Shown here piece after piece: positions 16,641 through 26,300 of a stretch of DNA of 47,163 bases; position 1 is the stretch's first letter; each line of letters begins with the position of its first letter. Source of the stretch: an uncultured Chryseobacterium sp. (GTDB taxonomy: Bacteria > Bacteroidota > Bacteroidia > Flavobacteriales > Weeksellaceae). The stretch spans positions 1-47,163 of the forward strand of contig NZ_CAJYMO010000227.1 in assembly GCF_913776365.1 (NCBI RefSeq). The letters are read 5' to 3'. The notes under the pieces were generated by a model, which made no database searches, had not been told where the DNA came from, and saw only the letters and a list, made by a program, of their open reading frames with translations. A program made the position numbers and the translations under genes.

Positions 16641-18733
16641 TGAAAATTAGTAGAATAAAGTTTAATAATTTTAGAATATATAAGGGTGAAAATGAAATTG
16701 ATCTTTCATCTATTAATTCTTTAAAAAACATTAATATTATTGCCGGTAAAAATGGTTTTGGAAAAACTACTTTTTTAACATCATTAATTTGGTGTTTTTA
16801 CGGTAAAATGATGGTTGAGGTCGAAGAAAAATATAAAAGGGATGTACGAACAGTGGGAGGATATGAAGATTTTCTATTGACTTTAATTAACCGAGATGTA
16901 AAAGTAGATTATGAAATAAACCAGCAGATCAATCCACTCATGTCGGTCGAGATCGAATTAAGAGATCTCAAAATTCCTTCAATGCCTTGTGAATCCGTTG
17001 TAATCAAACGGTCATTTAATGTCAAATATAAAAATGAAGAAATTAAAGTATTGATTGATGGTATTGAAAATGAACTGACAAAAGAGGTTGGATATGAAGT
17101 TTTTATTAATGACTTTATATTACCTAGAGAAATTGCTAAATTCTTTTTCTTTGATGCAGAAAAAATTGTTACACTTGCTGAAGCTAAATCCAGATCAGAA
17201 CTAAAAAATTTGAGTAAAGCATATTCAGAAGTTCTGGGAATAAAGAAGTATGAAGACTTAAGAAAGAATTTAGAAACTTTATTAGCAAAGCTCCGTAGAA
17301 ACGGAGCCAATCCGAATGAGCAGGAAAAATTACAGCAATATATAAACATAGAATCTGAATTAGAACAGCTTATAAAAATATCTGAGGATAAAAAACTGCA
17401 GATAGAAAAAGATATTTTATCAAATATTCAACAAAGTGAGAGTCTGCAGGAAAAGTTAGTGAGAGAAGGTAATGGGATTACTGTTGAAGAACTAAACGCA
17501 CTAAAAGATGAGCAAAAAATTCTAAAAATACAGTCTGATGAAATAAAAGGTCGATTAAAAAAAATGCTGGATATTGTGCCTATCGTAATTGCGGGAAAAA
17601 AGCTCATTGAATTAGATAGACAAATTGATTTTGAACAGTCCATAAATAATAAGGCCCAGGTAGATTTGACATCAGATATAAAACTTTACCAATCAATTAT
17701 AATAAGATTGGAAGAACTAGGTATACAAAGTGATAAGGGAAAAAAAATTTTAGAGACCATTCAAAATACAGTTAATACTTTTAATATTTCTTATTCTGAT
17801 AATCAACATAAAGTTCTGTTAGATTTTTTACCGGAACAAATTAGAGAAATAAAAGCTGTTATTGATAATATTAGAGGCGGCTTTAATTTACAATTTCAGA
17901 ATATTGTCAGAGAAGAGAAAACGAATCGTCTTTCAATCTCAAGAATAGTACAAAAAATTAAGCAGTCCGAGGCTAGAAAAGATAATGCTGTTGCTGAAAA
18001 GCTACGAGAAGAAAAAGCAAAAATCGATCAGAGAATACTGGTTCTTTCTGAAGAGAAAGGAGTTTTAACACAAGAATTGAATGATTTGGAGTTAAGGCTA
18101 ACAAATAACCGTAAGCAGCTTTCACAACTTGAGAAAAACTTCAGACTGATTGAAACTGATTTGGCAAAAAGCAAAGTAACTGAAAATTTATTAGAGAAAA
18201 TAAATAAGATCATCACAAAAATTAAAGAAGATAAAAAATATTCTTTACAAAAATCAGTGCTTTTAGGTTTACAGAAGCTGATGCATAAAAATAACTTTAT
18301 CAAAAACGTTAGGGTAAATGTTCATGATGATATTATGGATATTGATCTATTGGATATGAGTAACAATATAATTGATAAAGAATCTCTTTCCAAAGGAGAG
18401 CAGCAGTTATATGCGACTGCACTTCTTAAGGCTTTAGTTGATGAATCAGGTATTCAATTTCCTGTTTTTATTGATAGTCCATTGCAGAAATTTGACAAAT
18501 TCCATTCAGAAAATATTATTAAAGAATTTTATCCTTCCATTTCAGAACAAGTTGTGCTTTTCCCATTGTTGGAAAAAGAATTGTCTGAGATTGAATATGA
18601 ACATCTTAAGCCATCATTGAATAAAGTGTACATGATAGGAAATTCTCAAGGAGCTTCATCATTGAAATCTTATAAGATAGATCAATTATTTAATGAATTC
18701 AAAAAAGATATAAGCCATGTTCAATCAAATTAG
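16640..18733 (+). CDS. dndD: DNA phosphorothioation protein DndD (SMC/Rad50-like ATPase)
   Basis: The 697-residue protein has split ABC-ATPase halves around long coiled coils. Walker A is GKNGFGKT at 36-43. The middle, about 200-540, is Lys/Glu-rich heptad sequence (EKLQQYINIESELEQLIKIS and similar). The ABC signature LSKGEQQ is at 583-589 and Walker B PVFIDSP at 608-614. DndD works with DndC and DndE in the sulfur-modification complex, probably handling DNA structure through ATP hydrolysis. The start overlaps the dndC stop by one base and the end overlaps dndE by 17 bases. Such tight coupling implies one polycistronic message. Confidence 0.95.
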   Translation: MKISRIKFNNFRIYKGENEIDLSSINSLKNINIIAGKNGFGKTTFLTSLIWCFYGKMMVEVEEKYKRDVRTVGGYEDFLLTLINRDVKVDYEINQQINPLMSVEIELRDLKIPSMPCESVVIKRSFNVKYKNEEIKVLIDGIENELTKEVGYEVFINDFILPREIAKFFFFDAEKIVTLAEAKSRSELKNLSKAYSEVLGIKKYEDLRKNLETLLAKLRRNGANPNEQEKLQQYINIESELEQLIKISEDKKLQIEKDILSNIQQSESLQEKLVREGNGITVEELNALKDEQKILKIQSDEIKGRLKKMLDIVPIVIAGKKLIELDRQIDFEQSINNKAQVDLTSDIKLYQSIIIRLEELGIQSDKGKKILETIQNTVNTFNISYSDNQHKVLLDFLPEQIREIKAVIDNIRGGFNLQFQNIVREEKTNRLSISRIVQKIKQSEARKDNAVAEKLREEKAKIDQRILVLSEEKGVLTQELNDLELRLTNNRKQLSQLEKNFRLIETDLAKSKVTENLLEKINKIITKIKEDKKYSLQKSVLLGLQKLMHKNNFIKNVRVNVHDDIMDIDLLDMSNNIIDKESLSKGEQQLYATALLKALVDESGIQFPVFIDSPLQKFDKFHSENIIKEFYPSISEQVVLFPLLEKELSEIEYEHLKPSLNKVYMIGNSQGASSLKSYKIDQLFNEFKKDISHVQSN

Positions 18734-19106
18734 AACCAGCAGAGAAAATAAGGAAATTGTAGCTCAGCTTACTAGAAAATTGAATCTGGGTACTGAAAAT
18801 ATTATTGCACGTATGGCTTTTTCATATTCTATATCTCAAGATAGGAAATTGAATTTGAACGATCAATTAGATTCTGGAGGTAAAGAGTACTCTAGATCAG
18901 TTCTGTTCGGAGATTATGATGATATATATATTGGATTATTATGTACGCATTATAGTATTTATAAGACTGATAAGGACTTGGGTAGGTATATTAAATTACA
19001 TATTGATGATGGCTTACAACTGATTAATGAGGAATTGCATAAAGTAAATAATATTGATGGTTTTGATTTTTTAGTTGAATTAATTTCTTATAATCTTGGC
19101 AATTAA
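18717..19106 (+). CDS. dndE: DNA phosphorothioation protein DndE
   Basis: At 129 residues it has the family length. It shows an RTSRENKEIVAQLTRKL start like other DndE proteins. It also has GKEYSRSVLFG and DIYIGLLCTHYSIY, the conserved centre. DndE forms small oligomers, binds DNA (nicked DNA in published work) and belongs to the modification complex with DndC and DndD. The ATG lies inside the end of dndD, 17 bases before its stop codon, so translation is coupled. It is the last gene of the rightward operon, and the symmetrical terminator at 19409-19458 lies about 300 bases on. Confidence 0.93.
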   Translation: MFNQIRTSRENKEIVAQLTRKLNLGTENIIARMAFSYSISQDRKLNLNDQLDSGGKEYSRSVLFGDYDDIYIGLLCTHYSIYKTDKDLGRYIKLHIDDGLQLINEELHKVNNIDGFDFLVELISYNLGN

Positions 19107-19408
19107 TATTATTGTTTAAATATGATTGACGAAACAAATTCAGCGATCTATTTAGGGCTTTCATAATTTTTTTGTTGAGTCGAGCTGTAATAGGTTATAA
19201 AGATAAATATTCTCCATACGTAAAATTTGTGATGGAAGATTTATTAAATGCAATGTTTTTATGTAAGCTATTAGTAACAAAGTGAAAGAAGACAAAATTC
19301 TTACAGCTATCAAGAGGAATTAAAAGTTGAAAATAAAGAACTGTGTGTGTGATAATTAACAATAATATGTGTCTGATGAAGAAAGATAATTAATAATATT
19401 TTTAATAG
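19107..19408. other. AT-rich stretch between convergent operons, no gene
   Basis: About 300 AT-rich bases with stops in all frames. No RNA-like or repeat structure is seen before the shared terminator. It may be the long 3' untranslated end of the dndCDE message. Confidence 0.6.
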
Positions 19409-19458
19409 AAATGAATTTAATAAAAAAGGGAATCACACTTTTTTTATTAAATTCATTT
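19409..19458. terminator. Bidirectional terminator between dndE and dndB
   Basis: A perfect 19-base stem is formed by AAATGAATTTAATAAAAAA (19409-19427) and its complement (19440-19458), around a 12-base loop starting GGGAATCACA. A-run on one side and T-run on the other let it stop transcripts from both directions, which fits its place between convergent genes. Confidence 0.85.
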
Positions 19459-19480
19459 ACGTCTTGATTTTACTAAAAAA

Positions 19481-20683
19481 TTACTCTATTAATCTTAAAA
19501 TTTCTCTTTTGTCATTTTCATTTTCAATCTGCTCTATTGATTTTAGTTTAGTTAAAATGAAAATAACATTTCGCATTCTAGTTTTACCTATACCTGAAGC
19601 CTGAAAGTAGTTATTTGCAAAATCAACTTCAGATATTGAATCAATAATATCTGCGTTTAACTCTTTATTTTGTTTCAGAGATTCCCTCAAAAGATCGAAT
19701 AATACTTGGATTCCTATAGTTTTTTTTAAATAAGAATTATTATTCGTTTTCAGCCAAATTTTATCGCTAATAATTCTAAAGAAATTTGAGATAACCTTTT
19801 CAATATAATCATCTTTATAATTTAAAAATTCATTTCTTAATGGACTAGTATCTTTTAAATTCTTAAGCATCTTTCTATCTCTTCCATAAAAAATTTTTTT
19901 ATTCATCATTTCGATCCTATCTCGTTTGTAATTTGAAGTAAATAAACTTAATATTCCCTCAATCATAGCTGATGTAGAAATTAGCCAATTTGATTTATTT
20001 ATTTGTACAAAATCTTCATTGTCATAAATTGGAGCTAATTTTATCAATGAATATAGAGGAGATGTTATATCAAAATTTAATTTTCGTGCTATATTGGCAG
20101 CAAGTTTTTCCGGAGTCCAGGATTCTTTTTCTTCTTTCTCAATAAAATAGCCAAACTGTTCTAAGGCTAAGCTTTTATCAACTTTCTTTTGGTTCCCATT
20201 TATAGTTGCAAAAAGATAAGCCTGGTAGGGATTTGGTAAATCAAAAAATATTGAACATAATAATTCCATATCTAATCTTGACTTATTTTTAATATAGTCA
20301 AATCCATTAAGTCTATGTTGTCCATCAATAATTGAGGCAGATTTTATATTTTTAGGAAATTCTACAAAATATTCATCATCATCCTTCTTTAACTCCCAAC
20401 GATTATCAGTTTCTTGAATTATAGTACCATCCTCATTATTGTTAACTGAGAGAATTATACTGTTTGGAAAAGTCATCTCAGCAGTATCAATATATTTTCC
20501 AATTTCACTAAGTCTCTTTTCATTTATTGGTCTTTGATTGCCTTTTAAAGTTCCATCTTCAGATAAATATGTTAAAGGTTCTGAGAACGATATTTTCTTT
20601 AAAATACTTGCTTTTAAACTGATCACAAAAAAATCTCCAAGTGGTTGAGAAATTTTTAAAGCTCTTAATCTTATTTTTTCCAT
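19481..20683 (-). CDS. dndB: DndB, DGQHR-domain regulator of phosphorothioation
   Basis: The 400-residue protein has the DGQHR motif at 120-124 (SIIDGQHRLNGFDY), preceded by GNQRPINEKRLSEIGKYI. It is followed by FATINGNQKKVDKSLAL, as in DndB proteins. In studied systems DndB is not needed for sulfur insertion but represses dnd transcription and tunes modification. Here it is the last gene of the leftward restriction operon, ten bases after the membrane-protein gene, and not in front of dndC. Output of the repressor may thus be tied to the restriction genes. DGQHR proteins also occur in other modification systems, but neighbouring dndCDE makes DndB the best name. Confidence 0.88.
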   Translation of the reverse strand: MEKIRLRALKISQPLGDFFVISLKASILKKISFSEPLTYLSEDGTLKGNQRPINEKRLSEIGKYIDTAEMTFPNSIILSVNNNEDGTIIQETDNRWELKKDDDEYFVEFPKNIKSASIIDGQHRLNGFDYIKNKSRLDMELLCSIFFDLPNPYQAYLFATINGNQKKVDKSLALEQFGYFIEKEEKESWTPEKLAANIARKLNFDITSPLYSLIKLAPIYDNEDFVQINKSNWLISTSAMIEGILSLFTSNYKRDRIEMMNKKIFYGRDRKMLKNLKDTSPLRNEFLNYKDDYIEKVISNFFRIISDKIWLKTNNNSYLKKTIGIQVLFDLLRESLKQNKELNADIIDSISEVDFANNYFQASGIGKTRMRNVIFILTKLKSIEQIENENDKREILRLIE

Positions 20684-20693
20684 TTTATCAAAT

Positions 20694-21119
20694 TTAATTA
20701 CCTAATGAACCAGTACCAAAGTTTTCATCTTTGTTTGCAATAAACCACATTCTCCATGAAATCAGACATCCAATGCAACTTAAAAAAATTGGAAGCCAAT
20801 AGCTACAAAATTTTGATTCAAGTGTTATTATATAATTTATAACTAGTACAAAAACTATTGACCCAATTATGAAACCGATATGGTCAAATAGTTTGCTTTT
20901 AAAACTTTCAGAGCCGTCAGATGAATGTATTATTATTGTGTATATAGATGTAATGAGTATGGAAATCGAATAAGTTACAATATTAAATACAGTTTCCTCT
21001 AAAATGAGAATGTTATTACTTTTCTGAAATATTCTAACAATTATCGGCATATAGATCCCTAACATTCCGAAGAAAATTATTGCCCAGAAGAAATATTTAT
21101 TTTTTATTGTGTTATTCAT
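20694..21119 (-). CDS. Four-helix membrane protein inside the dpt operon
   Basis: Not recognised. The 141 residues hold four predicted membrane helices at about 9-31, 43-65, 79-100 and 107-127. Short polar loops (HSSDGSESFKSKLFD between helices 2 and 3) and a short tail (ANKDENFGTGSLGN) complete it. There is no signal peptide, lipobox or enzyme motif. It begins six bases after dptH ends and stops ten bases before dndB starts, so it is almost surely co-translated with them. It shares their AT-rich composition. A membrane component is not part of the textbook Dnd or Dpt set. It could anchor the restriction complex, act as an effector in infected cells, or be a passenger gene. Confidence 0.8.
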   Translation of the reverse strand: MNNTIKNKYFFWAIIFFGMLGIYMPIIVRIFQKSNNILILEETVFNIVTYSISILITSIYTIIIHSSDGSESFKSKLFDHIGFIIGSIVFVLVINYIITLESKFCSYWLPIFLSCIGCLISWRMWFIANKDENFGTGSLGN

Positions 21120-21125
21120 TAAAAT

Positions 21126-24100
21126 TTAATTTTTTGTGTTTAACAACTCCCAAAAAGCTTTGTCTCTTATCACCATCGGATCAGACCCGGCAAGATTTAC
21201 AATGCTTTGATGTTTTTCAAGACCTTTTATTAGATTGATTAAATTTTCTTTTTTTACTTTATTGTCTAAAGCAAATAGTGATTCAACTTCTTTAATCTTA
21301 ATTTCATTTACTCTGTGAATCACCCAGGTTAATATGTAATTAGAGTATTCATTTTCTCCAGTAGCAAAATGATTCAAGAATTGGGTTGAGAGAACCGTAC
21401 CTACTCCGAATTCACGTCCTTCTTTCAATATTTTTTTTAGTGATTGAAAATTCTTACTTAAAAAATTATCCGCTTCATCTACTAAAATAATTTTGCGTAA
21501 TTGTCGTAGATTTTGATCAATTACGCTGTGTCCGTGCCGTTGCATTTGTGTATAAAAGGCATCTAATGTAATGGCTACAATTAAGTTTTGAATAGATTCA
21601 TCATATCCAGATAGATTAATAACAACAACACCATCAATAAGAGAATAGAGCGATTGTGTTTTGGCAGGGTCTGATTCGAAAATTTCAAAATCAGACAAAT
21701 TTGAAATAGCAGCATATAAACTATCTTGGGAAGCTTCCGGATTCTCGAGATAAATATTACATACATCACCTAAAGTAGGTGGAGTTTTTGACCATGTTTC
21801 TCTTTTTCCTCTTTCTATACCTTTGTTTTCATAAGCATTGACTATAATATCCCTCAACTTTTGTCTCTGTATAGTTCCGAGATTAAATGCATTAGCAATC
21901 GTTTCTTTAATATCATTTGCCGTATGCAATGGTAGCATTGGTTTGGACTGGGGTGTAGTGTCAAGAGCTAAAGGATTGTATGGTAATTGATGTGGTTCAA
22001 AAACTTTTGCATCGGTCGCTTTCACAAAATCATCTTTGATGTAATCCCCTTTGTAATCGAAAATCAGAATACCCAGTTTGTCATCCCCAGGATTTTGAGC
22101 AGTATTATGATAAATTTGTGCAATTAATGACTTTGTAAATTGCGTCTTACCAGTTCCCATGGTTCCAATAATTCCTGTATTGGTATGCATAACCTTGTCA
22201 GAATTATTCGGTTCCCAAATGACAGGTCGCTGTGTATTCAAATCGGTTCCAAAAACTATTTTCATTCCGGTACCTGAAAATCTTTCTTTTGGTTTTTCCA
22301 AAATTATTTCCTCAGAAACAAAATGTTCATCCGGCTCATTGTTTTCGATTTCGGGTGCTATTTCATCTGACTCTATTGATGTTTCTAAATTAGTATTACA
22401 AATGTATCTCGAAATCAATAATTTAGAAGTATCAATAGTAGTGGTTGTATGATGAAATAATTCAATAAGCTCGTCAACTGATTTAACAAGGAAATTGTAA
22501 CCATCTTGTTCCATAAGATTAACTTCCATACAGTTTTCAGAAGTATTCAATTTACGTGTAATGGTATCGTTCCCAAAATAAATTAAGCCGAAATCTCCGA
22601 TAATTGGCTTTAGTGACCTAGAAATGGTGAATTGATTATTCAATAATTCTGTTCTATAATCATTCAGAATAACATCCCATTTTTGATTTTCCCATATTTG
22701 AAATAATTTCATTTTTTCAGCACTGGCCAACACCAATTTAGCAAAGAAATTTTTGTAAAATTCAGCAATAAAACCGTCTTTAGATAAATGATCGTAAATT
22801 AGTTCAGCCGTTTTCTTTCCCTGTATCCTTCCTTTATTAACAATATTCAAACCTCCGATTTTCAATTCAACAGGATAAAAATACATTTCTAATTTCTCCT
22901 GTTTTTTCTCAAGACCAATCAACAGGAGATCATCACTGTATGATCCACCTGCACCTAAATTTTTTGTAGAAAAAAGACCTTCTTCTTTTGTAAGACCGGC
23001 ATTTCCTGAAACTCGTAAAATCTCCTCCAATGAAATTGGAACCCAGATTATACATGGATTATGTAAAAAGGTTAATGCCGTTTTAGCACCTGATAATAAA
23101 CTCAATTTCTCTTTTGGAAAATGACTTTTTTGGCGTACCAACCCTAATAACCAGTCTCCATTAATTGCGTTGAAAAAGTTGATAATAGGTATGGTGTCTG
23201 TTTGTGGGGTAAACGAAACTTTGTGCTTTTCAAGAAATTCCTGAACAACAAATGCATATTGCTCCGTTTTTCTGCTTACCGTAATTGCATCGTAGCCACT
23301 TGAATTGGTGTATTGATCGCTATAATGCACAATTACTAAGTCTGACTGATCTTTGAAAAAATCTAAATCGACCCTAGGATCAATGTATGTTACCCAATGT
23401 GAACTTGCATATAATTTTTCTAATTGACTACGAATAGCGTTATTAATAGTTGTACACAAAGCTTTGCTTGAGTCAAAGGGGTCATCATTAGATGCTACTT
23501 TCGCTAGTGCATTGTAACGAGTAGTCAATTCAATTAGATCAGATTTCTCTGTTGGTAAAAAGCGTGTTCCGAAACCTGTTCGATAGGTATTTTGATGTGG
23601 TACAAAGGATACATCAGAAAGTAAACCGTCCAAAGATAAGCCCGTTTTAACATCTTTCATTTCGTTAAAAGAAAACGCAGATGTTTCGGTATCAAATTGG
23701 TAAAATGTAATGTGTGCATACTCATAGAGTTCATTCTCTCTCGGAAACGAGCGAGAATAGAACTTCACTTTTTCAAAAAAGGTGTTAAGCAAGTCATCCT
23801 TATCAAAGTCATTGGTTTTCAAATTAACTTCAAGTTGCTCTTCAATTTCATTGATCGAAGAGTAAAAAGTTAATTCTTCAAATTTATTGACAAGATTTTC
23901 AGATCCATAGATGAATACTTCGATCGGAATCAGATCATTCAGCCTTTTATTTTTGTGGGTGTTCAAATCTATCCTGTAAAACTCAAAGAGTCCATGAAGT
24001 ACTTCTTTACAGTCTCCTTGATTGATTACATTCATTCTAATCGGAGCTTGCTTCGATTGATCAAATAAAATACTGTAATTGCTTTTGAAATCTTTTAATT

Positions 24101-26300
24101 TTGAAGAAATCAAATTAGATACATAACTTTTGGAAATTCCCTGCTTTGTGTCTGAGTACATCGAATAATACATCCATTCAGGAGAATGAATGGATTCACT
24201 TGGAATATAAATTTCCCTGAATTTTCCTTCTATATACGGTAATAGATTGTTTGGGTTTAATCGTTTTAAAATGGCATTATAGGATTGTGTGTCGTCATCT
24301 AAAGTTTGATTAATCTGTAATTGGTATGCAACATTCAATGGATGATAAGGACTCAGTTTTATTTTTTTTGTCCCTGAATTTTCTTTGATTAAGCCCAATA
24401 AGAAGACATTTTTTTGCTTTAATGTTAATATTTGGTTGTCTGAAAATGCTGTAATATAATCTAAAACTGCCTTTACATATTTTGATGCAATTTCTTTTTC
24501 CGAATCTTCTAAGTAAGCTAAGCTGGGTTGCAGTTTTTTAGTTCTAAAAACCGCACGAAACTGATCGAATGCATCCTTGATTGATTGATCCAAATCAAGT
24601 GAAATCTCCGAAATCTCCTCATTAACACTATCCTCCCAACTATATCCATCAGAATTTGTTAATTTTTGTTCAAGTATAAGGTTTTTTCTAAATTCACCGC
24701 TTACAGTTCTTTCCTGTTGTTCTGTTTTGAGTTGAATTTTTATAATTTCGTTCTCTTGCTTATAGCGAAAATCAGATTTATTGATTCTTTTTGCTTTCCA
24801 GACTTCTAATCCGGTTATTAATCTTGGAGGATCAAAATCGGGTTTAATATGGATGGAAATCAGAGTCTCTTTAATTGTGATTTGAAAGTAAATTTCTTCC
24901 GCATCTATATTTGCATAATCGCAGTTCAATTTCAAAGATGTAGATTCAGGAATAATGTAATTCTTACTATATTCGAGTTCGCCCTCTACTATATGCTGTT
25001 CACCTGCATTAAAAATGATGATGTTGTCATCTTTTACAGAAAGATAATTTCCCAGAGATCCTACTTTGATAAGGAAATTAGATTCGAATTGAACTAAATA
25101 ATTAGATTCGAAAGGAACATGCAACAACTTAAACAGAAATTTTTTTCCGGAATTAGGGTCTCTGTATTCGATGAGGTGAAAATTATTAGTGTTCTCACAT
25201 TTAGGTAAAGTTACCAAAAGATTGTATCCACTGCTTTGAACTGTTAAATCTCTTCCTTTGTAGTTTATGCCATCTTTTTTAGTACGTTGATTAAATTTAA
25301 TTTCTACTACAATATCTTCCTGCTGGTTTTGATTGAATACAAGCAGATTGTAATTTCTTTTCTTCGAAGCCGTGAGACCATCTGTACGTTTCCAAAGGGT
25401 AATATCTTTTGAGTCACAAGAGACAGATGCAATTTCTGGAATCGATTTATTTTTTTCAGCTTCCAGCCACTTAGATAATTCTCCATAATCAGTCGTCTTC
25501 CAATCTTCTTTAATAAACTTTGTATAAGTATTTTCAGGCAATATCTCCTTAAGCTCTATTTCCGGTTCGTCATCTTGAAAAATTGCCTCTATTCTTCCAA
25601 ATAATTTATAATTTTCCTGAATATCAACGTCTACCTTTGTCCCTTTTGTAGCTAATTCTTCGTGAGGGAATAAACCAAGAGTTTGAAAATCAACCTTGTC
25701 AATTGTTCCTTTTTGCAAAACTTTTATAACAGATTCATAGTCGAAAACTGAATTATTATCTTCTAATATATTTTTTGTTTTGTAACTTAGAACCGCTTTT
25801 AGAATTTCTTTTTCGTGGTATTTTAAAGTTTTATTGTCATTAATATCTTTCTTAACTCGTTTTCGAAAACTTAGATAATGTAGAGGCAGGCCATCTTTTT
25901 CCAAATTTTCGCTTCCGCCGGATATACTTTCTAGTTTTTGACTGTAAATGATTAACATTGCAGTGTTTTCAAAACCTGAAGCTTGTTGAGAAACATTGTT
26001 TCTTAACATTGTGAAGTAGTCTTCGGTAGCATTTTCACTTGAAACAACTAAAACTTTTGTATTGTTAATTTCAATGGTAAATGATTCAAAAAGGACACTG
26101 CCTGATGGATGTTTATAAGAGAATGGCTCTATACTCAAAGCATTAGTCGACCTAAGAGCATCGAACAATTGTTGTACGTAGGATTTTTCTTCAAGATATA
26201 AATTATATCTGTCTCCAGGTTTAATCTGTTGATTAACAAAAAATTCAACGATTAATTGTGAAATATATTTATAAAGAGGATTTAATGTATTGTGCATCAC
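21126..26300 (-). CDS. dptH: Phosphorothioation-dependent restriction protein DptH
   Basis: This 1724-residue protein has the size and layout of DptH. A long N-terminal part without known folds is followed by a C-terminal FtsK/HerA-type ATPase. Walker A (GTMGTGKTQF) lies near residue 1375 and Walker B (KIILVDEADNFLS) near 1603. Between them is IGILIFDYKGDY-like sequence (LGILIFDYKGDYI). DptH acts with DptF and DptG to attack DNA without phosphorothioate marks; the ATPase probably translocates or remodels DNA. The start overlaps dptG by 32 bases. A second Met follows the first and could be the start. An acidic linker of about 40 residues (IAPEIENNEPDEH) lies just before the ATPase. Confidence 0.93.
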   Translation of the reverse strand: MMHNTLNPLYKYISQLIVEFFVNQQIKPGDRYNLYLEEKSYVQQLFDALRSTNALSIEPFSYKHPSGSVLFESFTIEINNTKVLVVSSENATEDYFTMLRNNVSQQASGFENTAMLIIYSQKLESISGGSENLEKDGLPLHYLSFRKRVKKDINDNKTLKYHEKEILKAVLSYKTKNILEDNNSVFDYESVIKVLQKGTIDKVDFQTLGLFPHEELATKGTKVDVDIQENYKLFGRIEAIFQDDEPEIELKEILPENTYTKFIKEDWKTTDYGELSKWLEAEKNKSIPEIASVSCDSKDITLWKRTDGLTASKKRNYNLLVFNQNQQEDIVVEIKFNQRTKKDGINYKGRDLTVQSSGYNLLVTLPKCENTNNFHLIEYRDPNSGKKFLFKLLHVPFESNYLVQFESNFLIKVGSLGNYLSVKDDNIIIFNAGEQHIVEGELEYSKNYIIPESTSLKLNCDYANIDAEEIYFQITIKETLISIHIKPDFDPPRLITGLEVWKAKRINKSDFRYKQENEIIKIQLKTEQQERTVSGEFRKNLILEQKLTNSDGYSWEDSVNEEISEISLDLDQSIKDAFDQFRAVFRTKKLQPSLAYLEDSEKEIASKYVKAVLDYITAFSDNQILTLKQKNVFLLGLIKENSGTKKIKLSPYHPLNVAYQLQINQTLDDDTQSYNAILKRLNPNNLLPYIEGKFREIYIPSESIHSPEWMYYSMYSDTKQGISKSYVSNLISSKLKDFKSNYSILFDQSKQAPIRMNVINQGDCKEVLHGLFEFYRIDLNTHKNKRLNDLIPIEVFIYGSENLVNKFEELTFYSSINEIEEQLEVNLKTNDFDKDDLLNTFFEKVKFYSRSFPRENELYEYAHITFYQFDTETSAFSFNEMKDVKTGLSLDGLLSDVSFVPHQNTYRTGFGTRFLPTEKSDLIELTTRYNALAKVASNDDPFDSSKALCTTINNAIRSQLEKLYASSHWVTYIDPRVDLDFFKDQSDLVIVHYSDQYTNSSGYDAITVSRKTEQYAFVVQEFLEKHKVSFTPQTDTIPIINFFNAINGDWLLGLVRQKSHFPKEKLSLLSGAKTALTFLHNPCIIWVPISLEEILRVSGNAGLTKEEGLFSTKNLGAGGSYSDDLLLIGLEKKQEKLEMYFYPVELKIGGLNIVNKGRIQGKKTAELIYDHLSKDGFIAEFYKNFFAKLVLASAEKMKLFQIWENQKWDVILNDYRTELLNNQFTISRSLKPIIGDFGLIYFGNDTITRKLNTSENCMEVNLMEQDGYNFLVKSVDELIELFHHTTTTIDTSKLLISRYICNTNLETSIESDEIAPEIENNEPDEHFVSEEIILEKPKERFSGTGMKIVFGTDLNTQRPVIWEPNNSDKVMHTNTGIIGTMGTGKTQFTKSLIAQIYHNTAQNPGDDKLGILIFDYKGDYIKDDFVKATDAKVFEPHQLPYNPLALDTTPQSKPMLPLHTANDIKETIANAFNLGTIQRQKLRDIIVNAYENKGIERGKRETWSKTPPTLGDVCNIYLENPEASQDSLYAAISNLSDFEIFESDPAKTQSLYSLIDGVVVINLSGYDESIQNLIVAITLDAFYTQMQRHGHSVIDQNLRQLRKIILVDEADNFLSKNFQSLKKILKEGREFGVGTVLSTQFLNHFATGENEYSNYILTWVIHRVNEIKIKEVESLFALDNKVKKENLINLIKGLEKHQSIVNLAGSDPMVIRDKAFWELLNTKN

